Of a DNA stretch of 34,250 nucleotides, positions 1 to 7,181 are shown one piece after another. The notes under the pieces were generated by a model, which saw nothing but the letters and a program-made list of their open reading frames with translations, was not told where the DNA came from and made no database searches. Source of the stretch: an uncultured Lactobacillus sp. (lineage in GTDB: Bacteria > Bacillota > Bacilli > Lactobacillales > Lactobacillaceae). The stretch is taken from contig CAMLMR010000007.1 of NCBI GenBank assembly GCA_946481335.1, positions 1 through 34,250 on the forward strand, given 5' to 3'. Each line of letters opens with the position of its first letter. Positions within the stretch are counted from its first letter, which is position 1. Position numbers and translations under genes: made by a program.

Positions 1-806
1 TACTTTAGTTCGTCAGCTCGTTTGATAGTATCTTCAATCGAAATATCTGGATTAATTGATGGATTATCAACTGATTTCAAATCTACTAAGAATTCAATAT
101 TACCTTCTCCACCCTTAATTGGTGAGAAGTCTAGTCCTTCAACTGAATAACCAGCGCTAACGGCAAATTTTATAATATCTTCTAAAACCTCGGCATGAAC
201 AGCATGATCTCTTACGATACCGTGCTTTCCGATTTTATCTCGTCCGGCTTCAAATTGCGGTTTAATTAGTGCCGCAACGTGGCCATTTTTCACAAGAATA
301 TCTTTTAATGGTGGCAAAATCAAGTGAAGTGAAATGAAAGAAACATCAATTGATGCAAATTCCGGTTGTCCTTCAGTAAAATCATCTAACTTAGAATATC
401 TAAAGTTAGTATGTTCCATCACTACAACCCTTGGATCTTCACGTAGTTTCCAAACTAATTGATTACTACCAACATCTAAGGCATAGCTTCTTTTCGCACC
501 ATTTTGTAACATTACATCAGTAAATCCACCCGTAGATGATCCGATGTCTAATACTGTTTTATCTTTAACATCAAGATTAAATACCTTTAAAGCCTTTTCT
601 AGCTTTAGTCCACCTCGACTAACGTATGGCATTGGTTTTCCTTTTAAATGCAACTTTGTGTCTTCAGGAATCTTAACACCCGGTTTATCCAAACGTTCTT
701 CGTTTTTACCTAAAACTTCTCCAGCCATAACAGCTCTTTTGGCTTTTTCTCTTGTATCAAAAATCCCTTGTTGAACAAGTAGCACGTCTACTCTTTCTTT
801 TTTCAT
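1..806 (-). CDS. tlyA: TlyA family rRNA methyltransferase (S4 + FtsJ-like), 3' end cut by window edge
   Basis: Read from the reverse strand: ATG at 804-806, preceded by AGGAG, then 268 codons with no stop before the edge, so only the last few residues are missing. Residues 1-60 look like an S4 RNA-binding domain. They are followed by SRGGLKLEKAL (about 63-73, the conserved lysine region of FtsJ/RrmJ-type methyltransferases) and the SAM-binding motif LDIGSSTGGFTD (about 86-97). Family members (B. subtilis YqxC, mycobacterial TlyA) 2'-O-methylate rRNA; the name hemolysin is historical. The gene starts 11 bp after ispA, as the last visible member of the folD-xseA-xseB-ispA run. In related genomes argR and recN follow, so they are expected just outside the left edge. 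Confidence 0.9.
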   Translation of the reverse strand, partial: MKKERVDVLLVQQGIFDTREKAKRAVMAGEVLGKNEERLDKPGVKIPEDTKLHLKGKPMPYVSRGGLKLEKALKVFNLDVKDKTVLDIGSSTGGFTDVMLQNGAKRSYALDVGSNQLVWKLREDPRVVVMEHTNFRYSKLDDFTEGQPEFASIDVSFISLHLILPPLKDILVKNGHVAALIKPQFEAGRDKIGKHGIVRDHAVHAEVLEDIIKFAVSAGYSVEGLDFSPIKGGEGNIEFLVDLKSVDNPSINPDISIEDTIKRADELK

Positions 807-817
807 GCGAACTACTC

Positions 818-1711
818 CTATTTTTCTATTTTAAAATAATCCAAAAATGAGGCTAATAAATCAGTATCAACATCATTTTCAGCTTTTAATTCATCTAAAA
901 TTTGGCGACTGTGGTTAATTGTTTCTTCTAGATAAGAATATGCCTTTTCTAATCCCAAATGATTTGTATAGGTGTTTTTAACACCATCTTGATGAACTGG
1001 TTTACCTAGTTCTTCTTGGCTTGAAACAACATCTAGAATATCATCATAAATTTGAAATGCTAAACCATAGTCAGCACCAAATTGATTCAATTTATCAATC
1101 ACATCGTGACTGGCATTAGCTAAGATACCACCAGCAATCATCGCGTATCTGATTAAAGCTCCAGTCTTTCCTTCATGTAGTTTTTTAATTTCATCTAAAG
1201 AAAGTTGTTTATTTTCATTCAAAATATCCATAGATTGACCAGCAACCATCCCTGAAGGACCAGCTAACTTAGATAAATAATAGACCAATTGTGCCTTTTT
1301 ATGATCATCTAATCCGTTATCGGTTAACCACTGGAATGATAAAGTTAACAAACCGTCTCCAGCTAATGTGGCTAATCCAGCACCATAGATTACATGATTA
1401 GTTGCCTTACCACGTCTTAAATCATCATCATCCATAGCTGGCAAATCATCATGAATTAATGAATAGGTATGAAGCAATTCAAGTGCACTAATTGCCTTTA
1501 AGTCATCGTTTGTCATTTGGTGATTTAAAGTTTTTAGAGTCGCTATACTTAGTAGCGGTCTTAATCTTTTACCTCCTGCCACCAATGAATAACTCATTGA
1601 TTCAGCAAGTTGATTATTGTCGACATCTTTTTTAACTTGAGTTGCTAATTCGTGTTCAATTTGTTGTTTATATTCATCGATAAAATCAGTCAATAGTACG
1701 GATTGATTCAT
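818..1711 (-). CDS. ispA: Polyprenyl (farnesyl/geranylgeranyl) diphosphate synthase
   Basis: 297 residues, the usual length for bacterial short-chain trans-prenyltransferases. It condenses isopentenyl diphosphate with allylic diphosphates to give C15 (possibly C20) chains, which feed undecaprenyl phosphate and quinone side-chain synthesis. The first aspartate-rich motif is HDDLPAMDDDDLRRGKATNH (D88, D89, D94) and the second is YDDILD (D223, D224, D227). GGKRLRP (46-52) is the substrate-phosphate site. The ATG overlaps the xseB stop by one base (TAATG), which suggests translational coupling. No dxs lies beside it; lactobacilli normally use the mevalonate pathway. Exact product chain length cannot be read from the sequence. 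Confidence 0.93.
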   Translation of the reverse strand: MNQSVLLTDFIDEYKQQIEHELATQVKKDVDNNQLAESMSYSLVAGGKRLRPLLSIATLKTLNHQMTNDDLKAISALELLHTYSLIHDDLPAMDDDDLRRGKATNHVIYGAGLATLAGDGLLTLSFQWLTDNGLDDHKKAQLVYYLSKLAGPSGMVAGQSMDILNENKQLSLDEIKKLHEGKTGALIRYAMIAGGILANASHDVIDKLNQFGADYGLAFQIYDDILDVVSSQEELGKPVHQDGVKNTYTNHLGLEKAYSYLEETINHSRQILDELKAENDVDTDLLASFLDYFKIEK

Positions 1712-1944
1712 TACTTGTCTTCACTTTCTTCTTTTTCAAATGCTACTTCTGAATCATCATCAGTCATTTCTTTTGCTAGCGTCTTTTCAGCATTCTTTAA
1801 GGTGCTTTGTAGTTCACCACTTAGCTTAACGCCTTTTTGAAATTCGCTTAATGCTTTTTCCAAAGGAATGTCACCTTGTTCTAGTTCTGAAACGATTTGT
1901 TCTAGTTTGTTCATGTTGTCTTCGAAGCTTGCTTTTTCAGCCAT
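1711..1944 (-). CDS. xseB: Exodeoxyribonuclease VII small subunit
   Basis: 77 residues, typical for XseB. It starts with the family pattern FEDNMNKLEQIVSELEQGDI (positions 7-26), continues with a second helix (LEKALSEFQKGVKLSGELQ) and ends in an acidic tail. Several copies assemble with XseA to form the processive single-strand exonuclease ExoVII. The ATG overlaps the xseA stop, and its own stop overlaps the ispA start, both by one base in a TAATG arrangement, so translation of the three genes is probably coupled. Confidence 0.93.
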   Translation of the reverse strand: MAEKASFEDNMNKLEQIVSELEQGDIPLEKALSEFQKGVKLSGELQSTLKNAEKTLAKEMTDDDSEVAFEKEESEDK

Positions 1945-3284
1945 TATTTACTCTCCTTTTTTACTTCATTAACAGTTGCTTTCGCATATCCATCAATTAG
2001 TTTTAATTCAATATCATCATTTTTCTGAATGTCGTCAATTTTCTTTACGACCTTACCTTCGCTATTAGTTGTAAAACTAAATCCACGAGACATAACTTTT
2101 AATGGGCTTAGATGATCTAGCGCATCCACCCTTTGTGTCAATTGATTTTGTTTATTCTGAATTAACAACATTATGTTTCTTTTTAATTGATTGCCTTGCA
2201 CTTGCAAAACTTGTTGTTGCTCTTTAATCATGTTTTTTGGCGAGTTAATCTTTAGATTATAAACCAAATCATTCAATTTTCTATCTGATTGGTTAATCGT
2301 TTCTTTTAGAGAATTCGTTAATCGTTCGTTTAACATATCAATTTTTTGTACATATGAATCATATAAACGTTCAGGTTGCTTGAATATATATGACTGTTGA
2401 ACTTTGGCCAAACGTTGTTGTAATTGATTTAGCTTATTTCTAAAAGCGTTAAAAATACGAACTTGGTCGTTTTTAATATCGGTCATAACATCAGTTAGTA
2501 CTGGTACTGCTAATTCAGCTGCTGCTGTTGGAGTTGCTGCCCTAACATCTGCAACTAAATCAGCGATTGTTGTATCAGTTTCATGACCAACTGAAGAAAT
2601 AACAGGTATCTTACTATCGAAGATAGCTCTTGCCACAATTTCTTCGTTAAAAGGCCAAAGGTCTTCGATAGAACCTCCACCACGTCCGATAATTAAAGTA
2701 TCGAAATCATCACGTTCATTCACACGATTAATTTGGCGGACGATATCAGAAGCCGCAGCATCACCTTGTACAACAGCAGGGTACAAAACAATTTGAGCAA
2801 TTGGGTATCTTCTTCTAGTAGTTGTAATAATATCTCTAATTACAGCTCCACTTGGTGAAGTAACTACCGCAATTCTTTTTGGATATCTTTCCAATGGCTT
2901 CTTAGGAGCATTAAACAATCCTTCAGCAGATAGTTTTTTCTTTAATTGCTCGTATGCTTGATATAAGGCACCAACTCCATCTGGTTCCATATGATCAATA
3001 TAGATTTGATAGTTACCAGTAGCTTCGTAAACTGAAATCCTACCAGTAACTAATACTTTCATTCCTTCTTCGGGTCTAAACTTAACCTTATCGAAAGCAG
3101 ATTTAAACATGATTGCGCTAATCTTGGCGTTATCATCTTTCAAGCTAAAATATTGATGTGCTGGTCTCAATCTAAAGTTAGAAATTTCACCAGTTAAATA
3201 AACCTTATCTAAATAAGGATCACGATCAAATTTTTTCTTAATATAGCTTGTTAAATCGCTAACACTTAGGTAATCATTACCCAT
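1944..3284 (-). CDS. xseA: Exodeoxyribonuclease VII large subunit
   Basis: Catalytic subunit of ExoVII, which degrades single-stranded DNA from both ends. The N-terminal OB-fold begins DYLSVSDLTSYIKKKFD, followed by the catalytic core with RIAVVTSPSGAVIRDI, IIGRGGGSIEDLWPFNEE and the SSVGHETDTTIADLVAD stretch. A coiled-coil region rich in Q and K follows, and then a C-terminal arm. I chose the ATG at 3282-3284 (446 residues) because GGAG lies 8 nt upstream. A GTG three codons earlier (3291-3293) overlaps that Shine-Dalgarno sequence and is unlikely. The start overlaps the end of folD by 8 bp. Confidence 0.93.
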   Translation of the reverse strand: MGNDYLSVSDLTSYIKKKFDRDPYLDKVYLTGEISNFRLRPAHQYFSLKDDNAKISAIMFKSAFDKVKFRPEEGMKVLVTGRISVYEATGNYQIYIDHMEPDGVGALYQAYEQLKKKLSAEGLFNAPKKPLERYPKRIAVVTSPSGAVIRDIITTTRRRYPIAQIVLYPAVVQGDAAASDIVRQINRVNERDDFDTLIIGRGGGSIEDLWPFNEEIVARAIFDSKIPVISSVGHETDTTIADLVADVRAATPTAAAELAVPVLTDVMTDIKNDQVRIFNAFRNKLNQLQQRLAKVQQSYIFKQPERLYDSYVQKIDMLNERLTNSLKETINQSDRKLNDLVYNLKINSPKNMIKEQQQVLQVQGNQLKRNIMLLIQNKQNQLTQRVDALDHLSPLKVMSRGFSFTTNSEGKVVKKIDDIQKNDDIELKLIDGYAKATVNEVKKESK

Positions 3285-4134
3285 TAATATCACTCCACTT
3301 TGATAGTTCTACGGTTTGTCTCATTAGTGTAGCAATGGTCATTGGACCAACACCACCAGGTACAGGAGTTATGTATGAGGCTTTTTTAGCAATACCATCA
3401 TAATCAACGTCTCCAACTAATTTACCTTCATCATTAACATTTTGGCCAACATCAATTACGACTACACCATCTTTTACATCACTTTCTGTTACTGTATTAA
3501 CCTTACCAGTAGCAGATACGATAATATCAGCATCTAGTGTGTAATCTTTAATATTTGCATAATGATTTAATACGGTTACTTCTGCACCAGCATTGATTAA
3601 TAAGGCTGCCATTGGTCTTCCTACAATAGTACTTCTTCCAATTACAACGGCCTTTTTACCCTTTAAATCAATGTTATATTCTTCAAACATTGTCATAACA
3701 CCTTTTGGTGTACATGCAACTGGGTAATTACTTTGTTCGTTCAAGAATAACTTACCAGAATTAATAACTTGGAATCCATCCACGTCTTTGTCTGGATTAA
3801 TTTGACTCATAACGTACTTTTCATTGATGTGTTTTGGTAGTGGTGATTGAATCAAAATCGCATCAATATCATTGTCATGATTATAATCGTTCAAAATATT
3901 TAATAATTCATCTTCAGTGGTTTCTTCAGGAAGAGCCTTAACGATTGACTTAATTCCTAATTGTTGAGCTTTTTTATGCTTGCTTCTCACATAGCGGTGG
4001 CTAGCTTGATCGTCCCCGACGATAATCACAGCTAGACAAGGGTTCTTTCCTTGTTCGTTTAAATCTGAGACCATATCTGCAGTCTCTTGATTAACTTTCT
4101 TTGCTAAAGATCTTCCATCAATAATATTGCTCAT
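3277..4134 (-). CDS. folD: Bifunctional methylenetetrahydrofolate dehydrogenase / methenyltetrahydrofolate cyclohydrolase
   Basis: 285 residues, full length for FolD. It interconverts 5,10-methylene-THF, methenyl-THF and 10-formyl-THF, supplying one-carbon units for purines and fMet-tRNA. The catalytic patch is YVRSKHKKAQQLGI (Y48, K52, K54), followed by the substrate loop DVDGF, the Rossmann NADP site GKKAVVIGRSTIVGRP and the signature PVPGGVGPMTIATLM. GGAGG precedes the ATG. It is the first gene of the folD-xseA-xseB-ispA-tlyA transcript, with a possible extended -10 promoter at 4170-4178, just downstream of the nusB terminator. Confidence 0.95.
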   Translation of the reverse strand: MSNIIDGRSLAKKVNQETADMVSDLNEQGKNPCLAVIIVGDDQASHRYVRSKHKKAQQLGIKSIVKALPEETTEDELLNILNDYNHDNDIDAILIQSPLPKHINEKYVMSQINPDKDVDGFQVINSGKLFLNEQSNYPVACTPKGVMTMFEEYNIDLKGKKAVVIGRSTIVGRPMAALLINAGAEVTVLNHYANIKDYTLDADIIVSATGKVNTVTESDVKDGVVVIDVGQNVNDEGKLVGDVDYDGIAKKASYITPVPGGVGPMTIATLMRQTVELSKWSDING

Positions 4135-4169
4135 CGTAAAACCTCCAAAGGATTATTTAATTCTCTTTT

Positions 4170-4178
4170 ATTTTAGCA
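4170..4178 (-). promoter_or_regulatory. Possible extended -10 promoter for folD operon
   Basis: The reverse strand reads TGCTAAAAT, an extended -10 (TGN + TAAAAT, 5 of 6 to consensus), about 36 bp upstream of the folD ATG and after the nusB terminator. The -35 is weak (TTACAT at about 18 bp), so this call rests on the extended -10 and its position. Confidence 0.4.
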
Positions 4179-4200
4179 TATAAAAAAATGTTTATGTAAT

Positions 4201-4227
4201 AAAAAAAGACTCGCTTTTACGCGAATC
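4201..4227 (-). terminator. Rho-independent terminator after nusB
   Basis: On the reverse strand GATTCGC and GCGAGTC form a 7-bp stem (one T-G wobble) around a 6-nt loop. A run of seven T follows. It lies 8 bp after the nusB stop and separates the efp-asp23-nusB unit from folD. Confidence 0.75.
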
Positions 4228-4234
4228 AATTTTC

Positions 4235-4636
4235 TTAAGCAATTGTGTTTGATAAAACTCCATTAACAAATTTTCTTGAGTGATCATCACTGTATTTCTT
4301 TGTTAATTCCAATGCTTCGTTGATTGCCACCTTTGTAGGGACATCATCGACGTATTTAATTTCAAAAAACGCAAGTCTTAAAATTGCAAGATCTGTCTTA
4401 GCAATTCTATTAATGGACCAACCGGAAACAAGATATGAGATTATACTATCGTCTAAGCTATCCTTATTTTCGATAACTCCATCTACTAAAGTGTTGTAGT
4501 ATGATGGAATTTCTGTTTCTTCATCGGTTCTTGAGATAGCATGAAAAAATAGTTCTTTATCGGTTGTATCATTTGCATTGATAGCAAACAATGTTTGAAA
4601 TGCATACTCTCTTATTTTATGTCTAGTAAATTCCAC
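4235..4636 (-). CDS. nusB: Transcription antitermination factor NusB
   Basis: 133 residues, all-helical NusB fold. Typical elements are TRHKIREYAFQTLFA at the N terminus, SINRIAKTDLAILRLAFFEI in the middle and PTKVAINEALELTKKYSDD near the end. NusB with NusE (S10) binds boxA RNA and helps transcription of rRNA operons. The start codon is GTG; its G is shared with the TAG stop of the upstream Asp23-family gene, so initiation is probably coupled. AAGGGTG lies upstream as the ribosome-binding site. A terminator follows directly. Confidence 0.93.
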   Translation of the reverse strand: MEFTRHKIREYAFQTLFAINANDTTDKELFFHAISRTDEETEIPSYYNTLVDGVIENKDSLDDSIISYLVSGWSINRIAKTDLAILRLAFFEIKYVDDVPTKVAINEALELTKKYSDDHSRKFVNGVLSNTIA

Positions 4637-5073
4637 TATTTTTCACCCTTATCGCTACTATTGCCGTTTAATAAATTTTTTGAACTAGATCTTTTATCTT
4701 GTTTTTCATGAACAACACCTTCTACATGAACATTAACTTCACCTAGGTCAAGTTCGGTCATAAATAAAAGTTGTTGCTTAACTTGTTCTTGAATTTCAAG
4801 AGCAACTTTAGGAACAGAAACTCCGTAATTTAGATATACGTAAACATCAACAATTAATTTTTCATCTTTAAAATTAAGTCTAATGCCTTTACCCATTTCC
4901 TTACGTCCGAATAGTTCATTAACACTTGTTGCCAATGATCCACGCATGCGTTTAACGCCTTTCACTTGGACAGAGGCAATGCTTGCGATTACTTCCAATA
5001 CGTTTGGTGAGATTTGAATATCACCAAACTTTGAACTAGCCTTTGGTAAAGAAATATTTGTTTGTTCTGCCAT
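4636..5073 (-). CDS. Asp23/Gls24 family envelope stress response protein
   Basis: 145 residues of the Asp23/Gls24 (DUF322) family, equivalent in position to B. subtilis YqhY. The conserved pattern includes GDIQISPNVLEVIASIAS (about 17-34), the VKGVKRMRG motif, and VDVYVYLNYGVSVPKVALEI followed by an amphipathic helix. The C-terminal tail is charged and probably disordered. Family members are abundant cytoplasmic proteins linked to cell envelope or acetyl-CoA carboxylase homeostasis; the molecular role is not settled. It sits between efp and nusB, 45 bp after efp, as in many Firmicutes. Confidence 0.88.
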   Translation of the reverse strand: MAEQTNISLPKASSKFGDIQISPNVLEVIASIASVQVKGVKRMRGSLATSVNELFGRKEMGKGIRLNFKDEKLIVDVYVYLNYGVSVPKVALEIQEQVKQQLLFMTELDLGEVNVHVEGVVHEKQDKRSSSKNLLNGNSSDKGEK

Positions 5074-5118
5074 AAAAATTACCCTCCAATCAAAATAAAA
5101 GCATCAATTATTTATTAA

Positions 5119-5682
5119 TTAAGCTCTTGAGATGTATGTTGCATCATTGGTGTTAATAACTAGCTTGTCACCAGCATTAACAAAGAATGGTACTTGTACA
5201 ATTAAACCAGTAGTCATAGTAGCTGGCTTGCTTCCACCTGAAGCAGTGTTACCCTTGATACTTGGTTCAGTTTCTGCAACTTCTAGAGTAACAGTGTTTG
5301 GTACTTCGATACCGATAACTTCGTTTTCGTATTGAACAATACTTACGTCCATGTTTTCTTGTAAGTAGTTTAAAGCATCCTTGATCTTGTCACCAGGTAC
5401 AGTAATTTGTTCGTATGATTCCATATCCATGAATACGTAACCTGCACCGTCTTCGTATAGGTATTGCATGTTTCTAGTATCGATTTGTGCTTGTTCCATC
5501 TTAGCACCGGCACGGAAAGTCTTGTCTTGAACAGCACCTGTTCTTAAATTCTTAAGTTTAGTACGTACAAACGCACCACCCTTACCTGGCTTTACGTGTT
5601 GGAAGTTAATGATACGCCAAATTGCGTTATCTACTTCAATAGTTAATCCTGTTTTAAATTGGGCAGTTGAAATTGTTGCCAT
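5119..5682 (-). CDS. efp: Elongation factor P
   Basis: 187 residues, the standard EF-P length with three beta-barrel domains. EF-P enters the E site and relieves ribosome stalling at proline runs. The exposed loop reads [17 protein letters not shown], with K34 at the position that is modified in other bacteria. The type of modification here cannot be told from the sequence. The C-terminal domain has [16 protein letters not shown] and ends [17 protein letters not shown] lies upstream of the ATG. It is the first gene of efp-asp23-nusB with its own promoter at 5767-5775. Confidence 0.95.
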   Translation of the reverse strand: MATISTAQFKTGLTIEVDNAIWRIINFQHVKPGKGGAFVRTKLKNLRTGAVQDKTFRAGAKMEQAQIDTRNMQYLYEDGAGYVFMDMESYEQITVPGDKIKDALNYLQENMDVSIVQYENEVIGIEVPNTVTLEVAETEPSIKGNTASGGSKPATMTTGLIVQVPFFVNAGDKLVINTNDATYISRA

Positions 5683-5740
5683 GATTAAAACTCCTCCTAG
5701 TATTACTAATATGTTTTATATGATAGCAATGTTAGTGCAG

Positions 5741-5752
5741 CGATTGCAATCG
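5741..5752. promoter_or_regulatory. Perfect 12-bp palindrome in efp 5' leader
   Basis: CGATTGCAATCG is a perfect inverted repeat, about 8 to 20 nt downstream of the transcription start predicted from the efp promoter. CGATTA lies directly beside it. It could be an operator or a small RNA hairpin; no known regulator is recognised. Confidence 0.3.
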
Positions 5753-5766
5753 TAATCGTTACTACT

Positions 5767-5775
5767 ATTGTATCA
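5767..5775 (-). promoter_or_regulatory. Extended -10 promoter for efp operon
   Basis: The reverse strand reads TGATACAAT: an extended -10 with TACAAT (5 of 6). The -35 region 17 bp upstream (TTATTT) is poor. The distance to the efp ATG is about 85 bp, giving an untranslated leader of about 75 nt. Confidence 0.5.
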
Positions 5776-5807
5776 TGTTAGATTTAATTAAATAAGTCTT
5801 TGGTAAT

Positions 5808-5838
5808 AAAAAAAGCCTGAAAATAAATCAGGCTTTTT
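5808..5838 (-). terminator. Rho-independent terminator after rpmA
   Basis: AAAAAGCCTGA and TCAGGCTTTTT form an 11-bp perfect stem with a 7-nt loop, flanked by A and T runs on both sides. It lies 16 bp after the rpmA stop and ends the rplU-prp-rpmA transcript. The symmetry would let it act in both directions. Confidence 0.85.
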
Positions 5839-5854
5839 CTACATTATTCACTAA

Positions 5855-6151
5855 TTACTTAGCAACTGCTTCAGATACTGGGTATACTGAAACTTGGCGC
5901 TTGCTGCGGCCCATACGTTCGAAACGTACAACACCATCAACTAAAGCAAATAAAGTATCATCACCGGCACGCTTAACGTTTTTACCTGGGTAAATGTGAG
6001 TACCACGTTGACGGTAAATGATTGAACCAGTAGTAACTTTTGATCCATCAGCAGCCTTTGTACCTAGACGACGACCAGCAGAGTCACGACCATTAGCTGT
6101 TGAACCTCCCCCTTTATGGTGAGAGAAGAATTGTAAATTCATTTCTAACAT
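5855..6151 (-). CDS. rpmA: 50S ribosomal protein L27 (with Prp-cleaved N-terminal extension)
   Basis: 98 residues. The mature L27 sequence ([20 protein letters not shown] and following) is preceded by a short leader MLEMNLQFF. In Firmicutes this extension is cut after the LQFF-type motif by the cysteine protease Prp to expose the functional N terminus that reaches the peptidyl transferase centre. Here the cut is expected between F9 and S10. Prp is encoded directly upstream, 21 bp away. GGAGG lies 8-9 nt before the ATG. Third gene of rplU-prp-rpmA. Confidence 0.96.
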   Translation of the reverse strand: MLEMNLQFFSHHKGGGSTANGRDSAGRRLGTKAADGSKVTTGSIIYRQRGTHIYPGKNVKRAGDDTLFALVDGVVRFERMGRSKRQVSVYPVSEAVAK

Positions 6152-6172
6152 TGGATTACACCTCCGTACAAT

Positions 6173-6517
6173 TTAATCTATTGTAATATCTAATTTAATA
6201 TAATCAGCATAACTTTGAGAAATATCCCGCATTCCGTTTTGGAATGTTGATAAAATCGCTTGAGCAGCAATTTCATCTACGGAAGAATTAGCTTCAGGAA
6301 CTGTAACTTCCATAAAACCACCTTCGATGTCATCACTGACAACTTTAGGTTCTAGGTTAGCAACTTCAGTTAACCCATTAACAGTAGAAATAGATAAAAC
6401 TGAAACTGCCGCGCATACAATATCCTTACCATACTCACCTGAATCAGCATGACCGGATAAACTAAAACTAGTAATTCGATCACTTTGCTTATCATGAATA
6501 ATATTTGCTAATATCAT
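6173..6517 (-). CDS. prp: Ribosomal-processing cysteine protease Prp
   Basis: 114 residues, lying between rplU and rpmA as is normal in Firmicutes (formerly YsxB/DUF464). The catalytic pair is visible in SGHADSGEYGKDIVCAAVS: H23 and C35 with the usual spacing. The expected role is to remove the N-terminal extension of L27, which the adjacent rpmA product carries. In S. aureus this cleavage is essential. The start ATG has AGAGG upstream. Confidence 0.93.
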   Translation of the reverse strand: MILANIIHDKQSDRITSFSLSGHADSGEYGKDIVCAAVSVLSISTVNGLTEVANLEPKVVSDDIEGGFMEVTVPEANSSVDEIAAQAILSTFQNGMRDISQSYADYIKLDITID

Positions 6518-6531
6518 TTTAAATCCTCTAA

Positions 6532-6840
6532 TTAAGCCTTGATTGAGTCAATCATAACCTTAGTGTATGGTTGTCTATGACCCTTCTTAGAACGAGAACC
6601 CTTCTTAGGCTTGTAACGAAGAATAGTAATCTTCTTACCACGGCCTTGCTTTTCAACAGTACCTTCAACTGAAGCACCGTCTACAAGTGGAGTACCAACC
6701 TTAGCTGAGTCACCACCAACGAAAACAACTTGGTCAAAAGTAACCTTTTCACCTTCGTTTGCGTTTAGCTTTTCAACGTAGATTGCTTCACCTTCAGCAA
6801 CTTTGTATTGCTTTCCGCCTGTTACGATAATTGCGTACAT
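6532..6840 (-). CDS. rplU: 50S ribosomal protein L21
   Basis: 102 residues starting [20 protein letters not shown], the family N terminus, and ending with the RNA-binding region [19 protein letters not shown] chose the ATG at 6838-6840 because AAGGAGGTG sits just upstream. The open frame runs 18 codons further, but that part overlaps the structured leader and is not L21. It is the first gene of rplU-prp-rpmA and is preceded by a probable L21 autoregulatory leader and a strong promoter. Confidence 0.96.
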   Translation of the reverse strand: MYAIIVTGGKQYKVAEGEAIYVEKLNANEGEKVTFDQVVFVGGDSAKVGTPLVDGASVEGTVEKQGRGKKITILRYKPKKGSRSKKGHRQPYTKVMIDSIKA

Positions 6841-6951
6841 AATGTGCACCTCCTTGAATAATATGCTTAGACTCGCCGAACATAAGCGCTTCAACAGAAG
6901 ACTTAATACTCAGTCCGTGCGGTTGTAGCTGTGAAAGTCCACAAATACAAC
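6841..6951 (-). ncRNA. Probable L21 leader (ribosomal protein autoregulatory RNA)
   Basis: About 110 nt lie between the predicted transcription start and the rplU ATG. On the reverse strand this leader carries short helices: TGTG/CACA around GACTTT, GACT/AGTC around GAGTATTA, and GCTTA/TAAGC enclosing a TTCGGCGAG loop just before the Shine-Dalgarno sequence. Firmicutes commonly have an L21-leader motif (Rfam RF00559) at this place, thought to bind excess L21. I recognise it by position and general appearance and have not checked it against the covariance model. Confidence 0.55.
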
Positions 6952-6957
6952 AAAGTA

Positions 6958-6986
6958 AGTATACATATTTTGAATAATTTAGTCAA
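6958..6986 (-). promoter_or_regulatory. Sigma-A promoter for rplU-prp-rpmA
   Basis: The reverse strand has TTGACT (6981-6986), a 17-bp spacer and TATACT (6958-6963): each hexamer is one base off consensus. Its -35 touches the T run of the tRNA-Arg terminator, so the two units are packed without spare sequence. Confidence 0.82.
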
Positions 6987-7016
6987 GAAAAAAAGCATAT
7001 CATAAGCGATATGCTT
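6987..7016 (-). terminator. Rho-independent terminator after tRNA-Arg
   Basis: AAGCATATC and GATATGCTT form a perfect 9-bp stem with a 6-nt loop, followed on the reverse strand by a T run. It is 16 bp after the tRNA 3' end. Confidence 0.82.
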
Positions 7017-7032
7017 CAACAATTTATTCAAA

Positions 7033-7106
7033 TGTCGCGAGAGAGATTCGAACTCTCGACCTACGGTTTAGAAGACCGTTGCTCTATCCAGCTGAGCTAT
7101 CGCGAC
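7033..7106 (-). tRNA. tRNA-Arg(UCU)
   Basis: 74 nt on the reverse strand. The acceptor arm is GTCGCGA / TCGCGAC with discriminator A. The D arm is GCTC-AGCTGGATA-GAGC. The anticodon arm is ACGGT-CTTCTAA-ACCGT with anticodon TCT, reading AGA/AGG. The variable loop is AGGTC, and the T arm is GAGAG-TTCGAAT-CTCTC. CCA is not encoded (ATT follows), so it must be added by the nucleotidyltransferase. It is transcribed alone, with a perfect consensus promoter upstream and its own terminator. Confidence 0.97.
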
Positions 7107-7126
7107 ATCAAAACTCAACAAAAAAC

Positions 7127-7155
7127 ATTATATCGGATAATCGACATGGTGTCAA
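7127..7155 (-). promoter_or_regulatory. Perfect consensus sigma-A promoter for tRNA-Arg
   Basis: The reverse strand reads TTGACA (7150-7155), a 17-bp spacer and TATAAT (7127-7132). Every position matches consensus. The tRNA begins 20 bp downstream of the -10. Confidence 0.9.
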
Positions 7156-7181
7156 TATCATTTTTAAATCAATTAAATTTT

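Noticed and set aside
6841..6894. N-terminal extension of L21 by 18 codons
   Set aside because: It runs through the structured leader and the ribosome-binding site of the true L21 start.
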